A stretch of 64,000 bases of DNA from Diospyros lotus (GCF_014633365.1 NC_068349.1:37223192-37287191); one strand, 5' to 3'; shown: positions 47,501-62,940, numbered from the stretch's first letter. Program-made: numbers and translations. The notes: generated from the letters alone by a model not told the origin.

Positions 47501-50500
47501 AATCTAATCTCTAAAATTTAGGAGAATTCTTAAGATCCACTGTGTATATATTTGTGGCATTCTCAAGGGAATAATATACGAAGGATTATTCTTTCAAAAG
47601 GAGATTTCTTCATGGTATCAGAGCAGGAATTATTTCCTTCTGTTATCAAACCCTAAGCAGCCAGTTGCTACAGCGACCAGCCACCTCTTAATCTCCTTTC
47701 TTCCTTCTACCTGATAGTAACAGAATTCTTCTACAATGGCCAGCAGCGGCAGTAAGTCTACTCAGATAATTCCCGCACCAAGCAACAATGTTGTAACCAT
47801 GGATAATAACAGGATGATCGCTATTACGGGACACAAGCTCAGCGGTCAGAATTATCTCCAATGGTCACAATCGGTGTTGATGTTCATATGCGACAAGGGT
47901 AAAGATGACAACTTGACCGGAGTCATAACCAAACCAGGAGAAGAGGAACCATGATACAGAGGTTGGAAGACAGAAAATAACATGGTGATGTCTTGGCTCG
48001 TCAATTCTATGACGAATGAAATAGGTGAGAATTTCCTTCTTTATGATATCGCACAAGAAATTTGGGAGGCTGCTAAGGAAGCATATTCCCATATCGAAAA
48101 TACTTTGGAGTTATTCGACATAGAAAGCGTGCTTGATGACCTAAGGCAAGGTGATTCTCATGTCACACAATACTTTAATTCCTTAAACAAGTATTGGCTT
48201 CAGTTGGATAAGTATGATACTATCCAATGGAAGTGCATAGAGGATTCAACAAAATACAAGAGTATTGTGGAAAAGAAGAGGCTGTACAAATTTTTCATCG
48301 TTTGAATAAAAACCTAGATGCTGTACGTGGGAGAATTCTTGGAACAAAGCCCTTGCCAAGTCTTAGAGAGGCCTTTGCCGAAGTCTGAAGGGAAGAGAGC
48401 CGGATGAAGATTATGGTCAAGTCTACAAGTCCAACATTGGAGCAATCGGCTCTAATCACCTGCGGAAGCCATCAAACTGCCTTCAAACAAAAGAAGGGCA
48501 AACCTTGGTGTGATCACTATCACAAGACAAGACACACTAAAGATACTTGTTGGGAAATTCATGTTAAGCCACCTGATTGGAAGCCAACCCATGAAAGGAA
48601 GAGTAGAGGTGCTTTAGCTTCCATGGAGGAAACCACAATAACCTCATCACCTAATCTGTTCAGTAAGGAATAGATGGAATGGCTTCAAACTATGTTAGAA
48701 AAGACCCAATTTTCTCAGCCCTCTAACTCGACATTTGGTTCCATAGCCCTTAAAGGTAGATCATCTCATGTTTTAACTGCCAAAAGTGAGTTTTCTGCTA
48801 TATGGATTGTTGATTCAGAGGCTTCTGATCACATGACTGGAGAATCTAATATACTAACTAATTTTCAACCCTGCAAGCGAGATTGGGTGGTAAGGATTGC
48901 TGATGGTTCACTATCAAAGGTAGTTGGAATTGGAATGGTGACAGTTTGAGATGATTTAACCCTAAAATCAGTTCTCTTGGTGCCAAATTTAGACTACAAC
49001 TTAATATCAGTGAACAAGTTATCTACTGATTGTAATTATGTGGTTAAATTCTCACAAAATTTGTGTGAATTTCAGGACCGAAATTCAGGGAGGACGATTC
49101 GCAGTTCTGAAGCATGTTCGGGCCTCTATATCCTTAAAAAAACTTCTTCTAGCAGTAAAGTTGTTCAATCCAGCAACTGTTCTTCTCTTAAACCAGCTGT
49201 TTATTTATCTAATTTTCATTCCAATAATGGTACTATCATGTTATGGCACTATAGATTAGGTCATCCTAATTTTGTTTATCTTCAGAAATTGTTTACCTCA
49301 TTGTTCAAGAATAAAGATCCCCATTTGTTACAATGTGAAATTTGTCAATTCTCTAAACATATACGAAACACTTATCTCAGCCAAGTTTATACTCCATCTT
49401 CGCCTTTCTCCTTGATTCATAGTGATGTATGGGGGCCTTCTAGGGTTAGAAACATTACTGGGGCTCGTTGGTTCATATCATTTATTGATAATCATACTCG
49501 CTTAACGTGAGTATTTCTTATGAAAGAAAAATCTGAAACTGGTTCTATCTTTCAAACTTTTCATTCAATGGTGCAAAGACAATTCAATAATGGCAAAGAA
49601 TACTTCAATTCTATCCTTGGTCATTATCTTTCCCAACAAGGCATAGTACACCAAAGCACTTGTGTTGATACCCCCCAACAAAATGGGGTTGCAGAACGAA
49701 AGAACCGACACTTATTGGAAGTTGCAAGATCCCTGTTGTTCTCTACTAATGTTCCTTCTCATTTTTGGGGTGAGGCTATTCTAACGGCCACCTATCTAAT
49801 CAATAGAATGCCCTTACGCATCCTAAAGCATCAAACCCCTAGTCAACTTCTTCTTACTTCCTTTCCTCACACACGGATCCTTTCACATCTTCTCCCAAAA
49901 ATTTTCGATTGTTGTGCATTTGTTCATGTGCATAATCATATGAGAAGCAAGCTTGAGCCTCGGTCTCTCAAATGCATATTTCTAGGCTACTCTCATAAAA
50001 AAGGGTATAAATGCTACTCTCCTGAACTTCAAAAATTCTTTACCTCCATGGATGTCACATCTATTGAAAATTAGTCCTATTATCACAAAATTGATATTCA
50101 GAGGGAGAACACTCAAGATACTTTCTTAGAATATCAGTTTTGGGATTCTATTGACTGCCAAGAACCTGAGGAGACTAAGGAACCTAAATCTAACACCTCT
50201 ACCAACCATTCTCCTTCTCCTACCAAGGAATTTCCTGCCTCTACTATCACTGAACTGCAAGTTTACTCTAGAAGACAGTCCAAACCTAAGGAGAATGAGG
50301 CTCCAACATGCCTGGGACTGTTCAAGATGCTGAGCCGAAATCATCGGTAGAAAGAGGTAGAAATACAGCTGATGAGGATACTGTTACTGTTTCTATTGAT
50401 GATGAGGATTTACATTGGCCTATTGCCTTGAGGAAGGGTGTGAGAGCATGCACAAAACATCCTCTACAAAATTATATCTCATACAAGGGTCTGTCACCAA

Positions 50501-53500
50501 AATTCAATGTGTTTGTTTCAAATGTAGACAAAGTGTAGGTTCCTAACAATATCCAAGAGGCTCTTCAACACCCTAGATGGAAGGAGGCTGTTCTTGAGGA
50601 AATCAAGGCCTTGGAAAAGAATGAAACGTGGGATATCACTGATTTGCCTCCCGGAAAAAACTCTATGGGCTGCAAGTGGGTTTTCACGATAAAATATAGG
50701 GAGGATGGAGAGATTGACAAATTTAAGGCTCGGTTAGTGGCAAAGGGCTTCACCCAAGCTTATGGTATTGACTACCAAGAAACATTTGCTCATGTGGCAA
50801 AGTTGAATACCATCAGAGTTCTGTTGTCCCTAGCAACAAATTTGGATTGGTCTCTACATCAGTTAGATGTGAAGAATACTTTCTTAAATGGAGATCTAGA
50901 AGAGGAAGTTTACATGGAGATTCTCCATGGATTTGAGACTAAACTTACAAAGAACAAAGTTTGCAAGCTAAGAAGATCACTCTATGGACTTAAACAATCC
51001 CCAAGAGCCTGGTTTGAGAGGTTTACAAAGGCAGTCAAGAAGCATGGATTTAATCAGTGCCAAGCTGACCACACTTTATTCATCAAACGGTCCTTGGAGC
51101 GTAAATTGACTATTCTCATTGTATATGTGGATGATATCATTGTTACAGAGGATGACATTATTGAAATCAGAAGCCTTAAAGAAGTACTTGCAAGAGAATT
51201 TGAGATCAAAGACCTAGGGAATTTAAGATACTTCTTAGGCATGGAGGTTGCAAGGTCCAAAGAGGGAATTTCAGTCACACAAAGGAAGTATATCCTAGAT
51301 CTCCTTACGGAAACAGGAATATTGGGTTGTAAACCAGCTGAAACTCCTATGGAATCTAAAGAAAAATTGGACATTGGCAAATAAAATAATCCAGTTGACA
51401 AAGGAAGGTATCAAAGGTTAGTAGGAAAGCTTATATGTCTATCACATACCAAGCCAGATATTGGATTTTCTATTAGTGTTGTAAGTCAATTCATGAATGA
51501 TCCTAAAGAGGAGCACTTGGAAGCAATTTACCGCATCCTAAGGTACTTAAAATCAACTCCAGACAAGGGGTTAATGTTCAGAAAAACAACAAATCGAGGA
51601 ATCACAGTCTATACAGATGCTGATTGGGCTGGTTCAATTTTGATAGAAGGTCAACTTCAGGGTATTGTTCATTTGTATGGGGAAATCTAGTGACCTGGCG
51701 CAGCAAGAAGCAGTCGGTTGTATCTAGAAGTAGTGCAGAGACCGAATTTAAAGCAATGGCTCATGGATTTTGTGAAGGAATATGGCTGAAAAGACTACTC
51801 CAAGAGCTGAAAATAGATACAACGGAACCAATACAGGTGGTCTGACAACCAATTTGCCATCAGCATTGCTAAAAATCCGATTCATCGTGACCGGACTAAA
51901 CATGTGGAGATTGACAGACACTTTATCAAAGAAAAACTAGAAGAGGGAGTATTCAAGCTGATCTACACTCCTACTAGTAACCAAGTGGCTGACATTCTCA
52001 CTAAAGCTCTATCTAGAAGAATATTCGATGAATTGAGTTGCAAGCTTGGCTTGAATAACATATTCAGCCCAGCTTAAGAGGGAGTGTGGAAATTGTTAGA
52101 AGGCCAAGCTACCAAGCTGATGAGGCCGAGCTGTTGAGCTGATGAGGCCAAGCTGTCGAGCTGATGAGGCCGAGCTGCCAAGCTGTCGAGCTAATGGCCG
52201 AGTTATTGAGCTATTAAGCTCGTTATCATCTGATTTATTTTCTGTGATTTATCTTGCTGTTATATCTTATCTTTCCATTTTATTAGATTTGTTTGTATTT
52301 AAGGTTGTTGTAATTTAGTCCTAAAAAGTAGGAATCTAATCTCTAAAATTTAGGAGAATTCTTAGGATCCACTGTATATATATTTGTGGTATTCTCAAGG
52401 GAATAATATATGAAGGATTATTCTTTCAAAAGGAGATTTCTTCATTATTGATTATAATTAAAAAAAAAAAAAACTATACTTGTAGATTGAGTAATCCTTT
52501 TAACAATTCTCTTAATCATAGCCAGTCCCAAGTGCAGATATAGGAAAGCATTGTGTTATTAGCTGATAATCAGTGCAAAAATTATTGCATGACTATATAA
52601 GACTAGTTCTATTGTATGGCATAGGTGTTGGGTAGTTAAGTGTCAACATGTACAAAATATGAGTGGCATTTATTGAATATAATATATGTGAGATTCAATT
52701 AAGATGGTTTGGATAGTTAATACTTAATAGAAAGAAAGATGTTTATAACAAAAGAGGTAGAGAAAAATCAAAGAGAACTTGGTCAAAGAGATGATTAACA
52801 AACTATATAGTTCATCGAGGTGAACCCACCTGGTGGGATTAAGGCTTGGTTGTTGTTTTGTTATATAAGTAAAGGCTCTGGAAGGGTGTGAACCCTGGAA
52901 AAGAAAATTTCTCAAGAAGCAATTGTATTTTAGGACATTGAATTCTATCCAATTTACCTCTTTCATACCAGATACAACAAGATGCCAATAAAAAAAAAGG
53001 TGCTGGTTTGTTACCAATGGTGGATACACAGTGGGGGCATGTGCCCCCACAGTGCATCCTGAATGAACCTCAGTGTCCCAATCTCATTTGAATTATGATC
53101 TTTTTGAAGTTAAAGTCAATTTGGGCTAGGAGGCTATTTAGTTCATATTATTTTAAAATTTCACCATAGAAAAAAACAAATAAGGGTGAGATAGAGCCCA
53201 ATTACTCTTGTCATTGGCTGGTACAGTGGGGGTTTAGTGCCCCCATTGTGTATCCTTCAATACCAAGATGAACCTATATAGCTTCTTGATGCTGCGAGTA
53301 TAATGCATATCTATAGATTAATATGTATGTAAATGCTACTATATATGTATATGCGTATATTGAAATTTGGGGTTTTGATTTGTATGTGCAGATTCTTGGT
53401 AAGGATTGGTGGCCTTTAAGATTGTTGGCTATATTTCCAAGAATAGATATGCATTTATATTTGTGTATTTATAGATATCTAGAGAAAACCATAAACATAA

Positions 53501-56500
53501 TCTGTGGCTAGTAGACAAGAATTAAAATTTTTTCTTTTTCTTAAAAAAAAAAGTTTTTTTTTTTTTTTTTTTGGCGGTGCTTATTTATAGGTTGCTGAGA
53601 GATTTCTTATTTCTAATTTTTTTTTTTAAATTTGAATTAGTTGGAAGTCAAAGTAGTTCTCACAATCAAGCTTATGAAATGCCAAGTTTTGATGAATCAA
53701 AAGCAACACATTGAAATTGCTTTTGCCAAACAATCTAGCAGCTTGAAAACTCCTAGAGAACAATGAGAAAATTTTACTACGATTCCAGAATATGAAGACT
53801 TGTAGAGAACAAATATATTGGAAAAACTTTCAATATATGTATTATTTCTTTCTTTTTTCTTTTGAAAATATTGATTAGATAAGTGAACTTCATGCATTCA
53901 TCAAAGAAAGATGTACTGCAATATTTAGTTAATATATAATGAAAAATATTTATTTTTTTGTGAAGTAAAATTCTATTATTTATAAATTTTGTGAATAACA
54001 ATTTTAGATTATAAATTGTGCTCCCAGTATACAAAATTCCTGAATCTGCCCCTGTTTGTTACAGTTTTGATTTGTTTCCATATGTCCAAGTGATCCATGT
54101 TCAGGGTGCTTGATGTTTTATTCTATTAGAATATCGAGTTATTTCACTTATGCCCTGGCTTGATCTCTTCATTTCTTCTTATAAATTTTGAACAAATCTT
54201 ACTCTTGCAGGCTGGCACTATAGAAGGTCAAGTTATGGAAATTGGACTTACAACAACCTCATTACTAAGTGCAGAGAAATTTCCTATCACAGTTCCAAAT
54301 ACACTGTTCTCTAGTCAGGTTGGCATGCTCTCTGCACTTCCATATTCTTGCTTTTGTGGTTTTTTTGCATTTCACTATGCAGAGAATAATTTTTCTGGCA
54401 CATTAAACATGATATGCAGTGGCTAATTTTCTTCTAAGTTCTATCGCATGTGATACTAAAGATTGACAGCTACATTTGTTACTGCAATATGAATATAGAA
54501 CTTTTACTGTGTAAACACTTGGTGATTTAATTTGCATTTTTCTTGTATACTAGTTCATTGCATTGTGGTGTTCTCATCTGACCTTTTTAATTTGTTTTTT
54601 ACTAATAAAAATATTAAGTAGTTGACAAGGAGCTTGTTAGCTTCCATCCAGTGATGATTCTTGCTGCAAGTGCAACCACCATGGCAATATTGAGTTGCTT
54701 TTACATCCATTTTCACTAATAGAACTAACTCAACTTCTTACATTACCCAAACCCCACACTGGAAAGGTTGCTGAACTCTTCTGGTGTTAGACAAATAGAT
54801 AACTCCTTTATTGTGTTTTCAACTGATTCAAATAGGTACTATTGCACCCAAGACATCTTGATCCAGAGCGTTTCTCTTGGTTGACATCAACCAAGAATAT
54901 ACTGGTAATTATGCTATAACTTGGCTAGAATCAGCAATAAGTCCAAAATCAGACAGACATGATCAATGAGTTATTATTAGCTTCGCGCGCGCGCACACAC
55001 ACAAGAAGAAAAAAGATAAACAAACCTTTCTAGAGCCCGAAGGAAAAGAAATTTGGAAATCAATAGTGAAAAAGACCTACTATATTTTAGGGGAACATTG
55101 CAGTTAACAGCCTCTTACCAGACAGCATTTTTTATTTTAGAAAAAAAATTATTCTATCGGTACAAGGCACATGTGCCCAGCCAATTGTATTTAAACATAA
55201 CTGTATTGCCCGCAGTTAGTCAATTTATCTCATTTTATTGGTTGGGCATACATGTTTTTGTCCCATGGAATAGTTGTGCCTATTTTAATCTTTGTGGAGC
55301 TATTTATTTAATTTTCCTTCTTGATCATGGCCCAAGTTTTTTTCTTTAATAGAGGTACACACCACTGTAGGGTGCCTGCCGCCAAGATGGAGGCCAGGAA
55401 GGGACTAGGTGTAACTTCCTTTTAAAAATTAATGAAACCAAGGTTAGCTTATGGGGGCCTTTTTGTCCTCTCAGGGGAAGAAAAAGAAACTGGTTAATTT
55501 CCATACTAAACTGCTGAAATTTATATATTTTCTCATTTTCTTTGTAAAAACCTTAAACCTCATAAGCATGTGAATCCCAATAATATTGAGGACCCAAATT
55601 CAGTGACTACCCTCGTTCATGTAGGATTCTTTATCCAGTAGCAAATAAGCATGATTGAAGATCTTTTCCAATAATATTATTCTATTTTTCTTGGTGTTGC
55701 AATATTTCATAATGAAAATATATTGTCAATGAAGTCCAAGGTAGGTAAAAAACCATATTCTTGTTCATGCAATCTGGCACTGTTAAAATTATAAATATTA
55801 GCCCAAGACTTAGCTAACCTATGCCACTGATTTTGTACAACATTCTTGCTGATAATTGTTGCACCCTCTTTGTGGGTAGTATGTTTAACCCTGAACCTCA
55901 AGCCGTGACTTAAAAGGATCAGAAATCCTAAAATTCATTCATTGTATTTCAATTGAAAATCTCCAAATACAAAAGCAGTAAAATAGAAAAATCACTAATA
56001 TCTTCAATGTGTACATAACTAAAATAAACAAAAATAAATATTGCTAAAATGAGTCCACTGACTTTCCCTTACTCAAAGTCCAACTCTAAACCTGTTGATC
56101 CTGATCACTCAAAAAATGTTAGGCGGAGTGGTGAGCTTATAGCCCAATGAGGGTTGCTCTGCATAATCGATCATATCCAAAATAATGGATTTCATATGTA
56201 TATAATAAAAACTGATTTTATTTGCAAATATTCCCCATGCATTAACGTGTATCAATAGTATAAATTCATGTCACATTGTGTAGCAAACATATTTTCATTG
56301 TGCATAAAGCACAATTAACCAAGGGAATCATCATAATCCATAATCAATCATCATCAACATTATATATCTCCATGAGTATTTCTGTGTAGCCTGTGGATCC
56401 AACAACGTACAAGGGACCCAGGATTATACCTGGGACCTATCCTCAAGTACCCAGTGGAGCGACCAGGATATTACCAGGTATCTTCTCCTCCTGTTTAGAA

Positions 56501-58272
56501 GCCAAAACCTTATTGCCATATAGGTAGCTGGATTTAGCTGCCAGAGCAACCCGTGGTCTTCCCCCATGGTAAATCTTTTCATGTTTCTCAAAATAATTTC
56601 TCAATTTGTTAGCATAATTGTTATGTCATATATATATATATATTTATTTATTTATCAAATAACAAAAATTATGAACACAGATGTCATATGTCAAAACACT
56701 TTTCAATCATGTATGGGAATAAATTTTCAAAACATGTATTCTCACAGAAATAACCACTCACCAAATTCTTGTGCAGGAATAATCCACAAAATAAAATATG
56801 CAATATCCTTAACCTGAGCCATTACAATAATTTTATGTCACTTAAATTCCTCAAAATATAATCTATGATGTTTCTATAATTTTTTGAAAGATTTGAGGGC
56901 TTCTCTATTATTTTCCTGAACTCTAGGATCCTTTCTGGAATTTTTTCAAAACTGTAAGGTCTTCTCTGGAATTTTCTTTGGACATTTGGAGTTTAAACAG
57001 CTAACATTTCATATTCAAGGGTTCAAGTTTAAATAAGGAGATTCAAGTCTGGTTGGTTCAAGTTTAATTTGTTGTTGTTGTTGTATTCAAGTCTGGTTGG
57101 TTCATGGGCTATCAGGTTAGTCCTAATAACCGTTTTGGTTTTTGGAATCAGATTGGGGTTAAACCCCTTCCCTTTCTTATATTATTGCAACTGAATGGAA
57201 TGAGGGATATGAACTCAAGTTAATCTTCTAGCCATTTCCTCAATATTTCATGTTCTTATGAAGTGATCATTTGCTGTTTCCGTGTTGAGGCGCTCTCTCT
57301 CTCATAGACTTATACTCTGATCAAATCTATTAATGAGGTCTGTGTTGATTGACATGACTTTTGTAGGTAATTGTAAATAAATCACGAGCCACATGGCGTG
57401 CCATGGTCACCAAAATTCCTTTGCAAATTGATGATGTGGGCAAGATTCCCCTGATATCAGAGGATATAAAGAGCATGCTCAAATCAAATTCCAAAGTTTT
57501 CTTGGAAAAGGAGCCCCCATTTTGTTTCCTGTCTCAAATTGAAAGGTCATATGCTGAATTGACTCTGGGATGCAATCTGAAACACATGGTATATTTGCTT
57601 TCTTATCCCATCCTGCAGAATTAATTTTGTCAATTTTATTGGTCTATTTTCACTGCACAAAATGCTCATTTCTCCTGTTTCTTGTGAGCATATTTTATAT
57701 CCCCTGTTTCTTTGGATAGCTGATGATCCAGTTAGGTGTTCACAAAATTTTGTTGGTGGGATAGGCACACTCCTATAGCATCTTTTCTCATAAAAATCAA
57801 AATGCTGCGATAGGCACTCCTATAGCATCTTACCATTTTCAGTGCTGGGCTGTGGGTTCTGTTTGGATCTCATGAATAGAGGAAGAAACAATACCGAAGT
57901 GCTGAAAATCTGTTGATGGGATTCCATTCAGAATCATTCTTTCCTGTCCTTTTAGAGGATTTGATTCGTGACATACCTGGTAATTGGTATATAATTGAAT
58001 TGAATCTCTCCTGGTTAATTCAGCTATCCTTGTGGTTGTAAAGTTTGCTTTTTTCAGTTCTTGGATGCGTCTTTCTTATTTCAAATTATTATTCACTGTA
58101 TAGTCTACTTGATCCCTTTTCTGTTTCACCAACTGCTTTCTCTTTTGGGTGATTGTAGAACAAAGATGAGCTTTACTCCACACAAGAAGAGATTCTTCTC
58201 CAGTCAATCAAGATCATCAAGCTACACGGTGCCTCATTGGGTAGCAGCTATGAAGACAGGACAAGTAGGTGA
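41504..58272 (+). CDS. MSL1: MscS-like mechanosensitive ion channel, mitochondrial (MSL1)
   Basis: A tension-gated channel of the mitochondrial inner membrane, related to bacterial MscS; in Arabidopsis MSL1 helps relieve excess membrane potential. Six exons: 41504-42309, 42409-42686, 44381-44481, 54211-54318, 57367-57588 and 58159-58272, giving 542 residues with consistent phases. The N-terminus MGLARFSILKSLSSPI is basic and serine-rich, as expected for a mitochondrial targeting peptide. Membrane helices follow (VIVPAGSLLTATLLAWLVM, RYLITFMAFSQIAVMIAP, AIIISFVWFLNRW, SSVGLFVLGLMALAEACGVA). The pore helix and MscS core GVATAFAARDILGNVLSGLS...FSVGDTIK and the beta-domain GQVMEIGLTTTSLLSAEKF are complete. 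The gene is expanded by transposons, mainly in intron 3. The start is ATG at 41504; the frame upstream is closed at 41474 with no earlier ATG. Confidence 0.95.
42687..44380 (+). other. MSL1 intron 2 (1.7 kb)
   Basis: Donor GGAG/GTGAGT and acceptor TTTTGTGCAG/GAGTT. It contains a SINE-like insertion at 43041-43205. Confidence 0.9.
43041..43205 (-). mobile_element. Au-SINE-like tRNA-derived SINE
   Basis: The plus strand reads AAGGGCGTCCAATGCACGAG ... GAGGTTATTTCCACAACTCC ... GGAGCAACCTTACTGTTGCT. This is the reverse complement of the plant Au SINE layout as I remember it: a 5' GTAAGGTTGCTCC region with a tRNA-like B box, then a 3' end at GTGCAYTGGG. It is decayed but nearly full length. Confidence 0.6.
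45831..45895 (+). mobile_element. Au-SINE-like fragment (3' part)
   Basis: GTACAATCGAGCTTCCCTAA then GACCCTGCAAGAGGGAGCCTCATGCACTGGG resembles the 3' half of the Au SINE, including the terminal GTGCACYGGG-like block. The 5' tRNA-like half is missing. Confidence 0.45.
46820..46980 (-). mobile_element. Au-SINE-like SINE with an internal T-run
   Basis: AAGGGTGTCTCCAGTGCACA then GGCTTCCCACTTTGCAATG ... TTGTTGCAAAGAGGCTATTTC. It is in the same orientation as the copy at 43041-43205, with an expanded GTTT/T tract (about 46905-46938) in the middle. Confidence 0.55.
47295..47612 (+). repeat. 5' LTR of the copia element
   Basis: It runs TGTGGAAATTGTTGGAAG to GGAGATTTCTTCA and is 318 bp long. It contains a short cluster of GCCGAGCTG-like units near its start. 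Confidence 0.93.
47613..47624 (+). other. Primer-binding site of the copia element
   Basis: TGGTATCAGAGC abuts the 5' LTR end and is complementary to the 3' end of initiator tRNA-Met. Confidence 0.9.
47736..52078 (+). pseudogene. Copia gag-pol pseudogene
   Basis: The start is at 47736 (MASSGSKSTQ). In-frame stops or shifts occur at 47952 (TGA), near 48287 (frameshift), 48386 (TGA), 48671 (TAG), 48947 (TGA), 49508 (TGA), 50072 (TAG), 50536 (TAG), 51382 (TAA), near 51640 (frameshift) and near 51843 (frameshift). The gag zinc knuckle has Tyr where its second Cys should be (CDHYHKTRHTKDTC). The protease active site reads DSEA instead of DSGA (GAG at 48818-48820). The integrase keeps the HSDVWGP aspartate and the NGVAERKNRH glutamate, but the segment holding the middle aspartate is deleted (QFNNGKEYFN near 49580). 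The reverse transcriptase (50611-51384) is open and keeps YVDD (51124-51135). RNase H keeps TDADWAG and SSAETEFKA. Confidence 0.93.
52076..52084 (+). other. Polypurine tract of the copia element
   Basis: AAGAGGGAG lies directly before the TGTGGAAATTG start of the 3' LTR. Confidence 0.8.
52085..52444 (+). repeat. 3' LTR of the copia element
   Basis: 360 bp, against 318 for the 5' LTR. The extra length is in the first 120 bases, where a unit of the form GAGGCC(G/A)AGCTG..GAGCTGAT is repeated more times. Confidence 0.93.
52810..52864 (+). mobile_element. RTE-type LINE 3' tail (fragment)
   Basis: AACCCACCTGGTGGGATTAA then GGCTTGGTTGTTGTTTTGTT. The upstream 150 bases include AAGATGGTTTGGATAG, resembling the end of a LINE ORF (RWFG). 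Same tail family as the four other copies in the window. Confidence 0.6.
53015..54054. mobile_element. hAT-type non-autonomous element with 8-bp TSD in MSL1 intron 3
   Basis: The left end is CAATGGTGGATACACAGTGG and the right end in reverse complement is CAGGGGCAGATTCAGGAATT. The identical 8-mer TTTGTTAC flanks it at 53007-53014 and 54055-54062. There is no transposase; the interior is AT-rich with a second GTGGGGG...GCCCCCA-type hairpin at about 53225-53255. An 8-bp duplication with CAGGGGCRGAT-type ends fits hAT. Length 1040 bp. Confidence 0.8.
54319..57366 (+). other. MSL1 intron 4 (3.0 kb)
   Basis: Donor AGTCAG/GTTGGC and acceptor TTTTGTAG/GTAATTG. It holds a (CG)n(CA)n microsatellite at about 54984-55003. 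No other gene was supported. Confidence 0.88.
54984..55003. repeat. Alternating purine-pyrimidine microsatellite
   Basis: GCGCGCGCGC directly followed by ACACACACAC. Such tracts can adopt Z-DNA. Confidence 0.8.
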
Positions 58273-58972
58273 CACACGTGATGTACAATTGAAGCTTGCA
58301 TCTAATCCAATTACCTTTTGAATATATTGAGGAACTAAGTTTGTATCTAATCCAATTTACCTTCTTTTTTCTTTCTTTTTGTTAGCTTTCATGACTTCGT
58401 TTCAATTTTAAGTTCGTAAATTTGTGTTTAGATTTTTGTAGGGACTATAATTTATCTGATTTCCCTTAGATTGTAGCCATTGGGGGTTCTTAATGCATCA
58501 TCCTCATTTATAGCATTCTAACACAATTCAACGTGCTGAACAACAAAACCCAATGGAGTCATACAACACTTGCCACACATCAAATTATTAGCAGAAATAT
58601 GTAAACCTTGCTTCCAGGGTTGTGATAGTCTGATAGAAGCTATAAGATCAAACATGCGAGCATTCAAATCCATAGATGTCTTCATATACAAGCCTAGTAC
58701 CTCTCACTAGACTACAGTAGAATAGGAAAACCTGTAGAACTTATGGTTTAAAGGCATCATCTAGGACAGGACAGATGCATTAATGGCTATTAGGGCTAAC
58801 CCAATACCCTAATTCAGCTACCTAAGAGAGTGTACCGATAGAGAAGCTTTCCAAGAACTGCCTCGGTGCACCTCCATCCGGCATAGACACAAAATACAAG
58901 GTTAAAGGAAATAGAACTTGAGTGATGAACTGTTTATTACTAGTCCATGCATATGTTACATATTACTTGTCT
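58273..58972. other. Shared 3' intergenic region of MSL1 and the MAP kinase gene
   Basis: 700 bases between two convergent stop codons, containing both 3' UTRs. No separate element was recognised. Confidence 0.7.
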
Positions 58973-62737
<3,765 letters not shown>

Positions 62738-62875
62738 CTGCAGAGCGGAAAGAAAGAACAAGATGCTTATGATTGCATGAGAAGAGCAAACTTGACACTT
62801 CAAAATTTTTAAAAATTACAAACTTGATATGAAGTGTATGGGTCTAAATGAAGATATGACAAAAGATAAAATACA

Positions 62876-62940
62876 TGGAAATTCATATAGCCGACCCCAC
62901 ATAGTGGAATAAAGACTGGATATGTTATTGTTGTTGTTTG
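62876..62940 (+). mobile_element. RTE-type LINE 3' tail (fragment)
   Basis: ATTCATATAGCCGACCCCAC then ATAGTGGAATAAAGACTGG, ending in TTGTTGTTG. This is the best-preserved copy of the tail in the window. Confidence 0.65.

Larger units (their letters stand above)
47295..52444 (+). mobile_element. Ty1/copia LTR retrotransposon in MSL1 intron 3, decayed
   Basis: TTATT flanks both ends (47290-47294 and 52445-52449). The 5' LTR is 47295-47612, the primer-binding site TGGTATCAGAGC is at 47613-47624, and the polypurine tract AAGAGGGAG at 52076-52084 is followed by the 3' LTR. The interior encodes gag, protease, integrase, reverse transcriptase and RNase H in the copia order. It lies in the same orientation as MSL1. 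The frame is broken many times, so it is not autonomous. LTR divergence (several differences per hundred bases) makes it older than the element at 9776-17501. Confidence 0.95.
44482..54210 (+). other. MSL1 intron 3 (9.7 kb), transposon-loaded
   Basis: The donor is ATAAAA/GTACAT and the acceptor CTCTTGCAG/GCTGG. Exons 3 and 4 join in frame, coding ...GDTIK / AGTIEGQ..., as expected for MSL1. The intron carries a Ty1/copia element (47295-52444), a hAT-type element (53015-54054), two SINE-like pieces and a LINE tail. Together the two main transposons account for about 6.2 kb of it. Confidence 0.9.
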
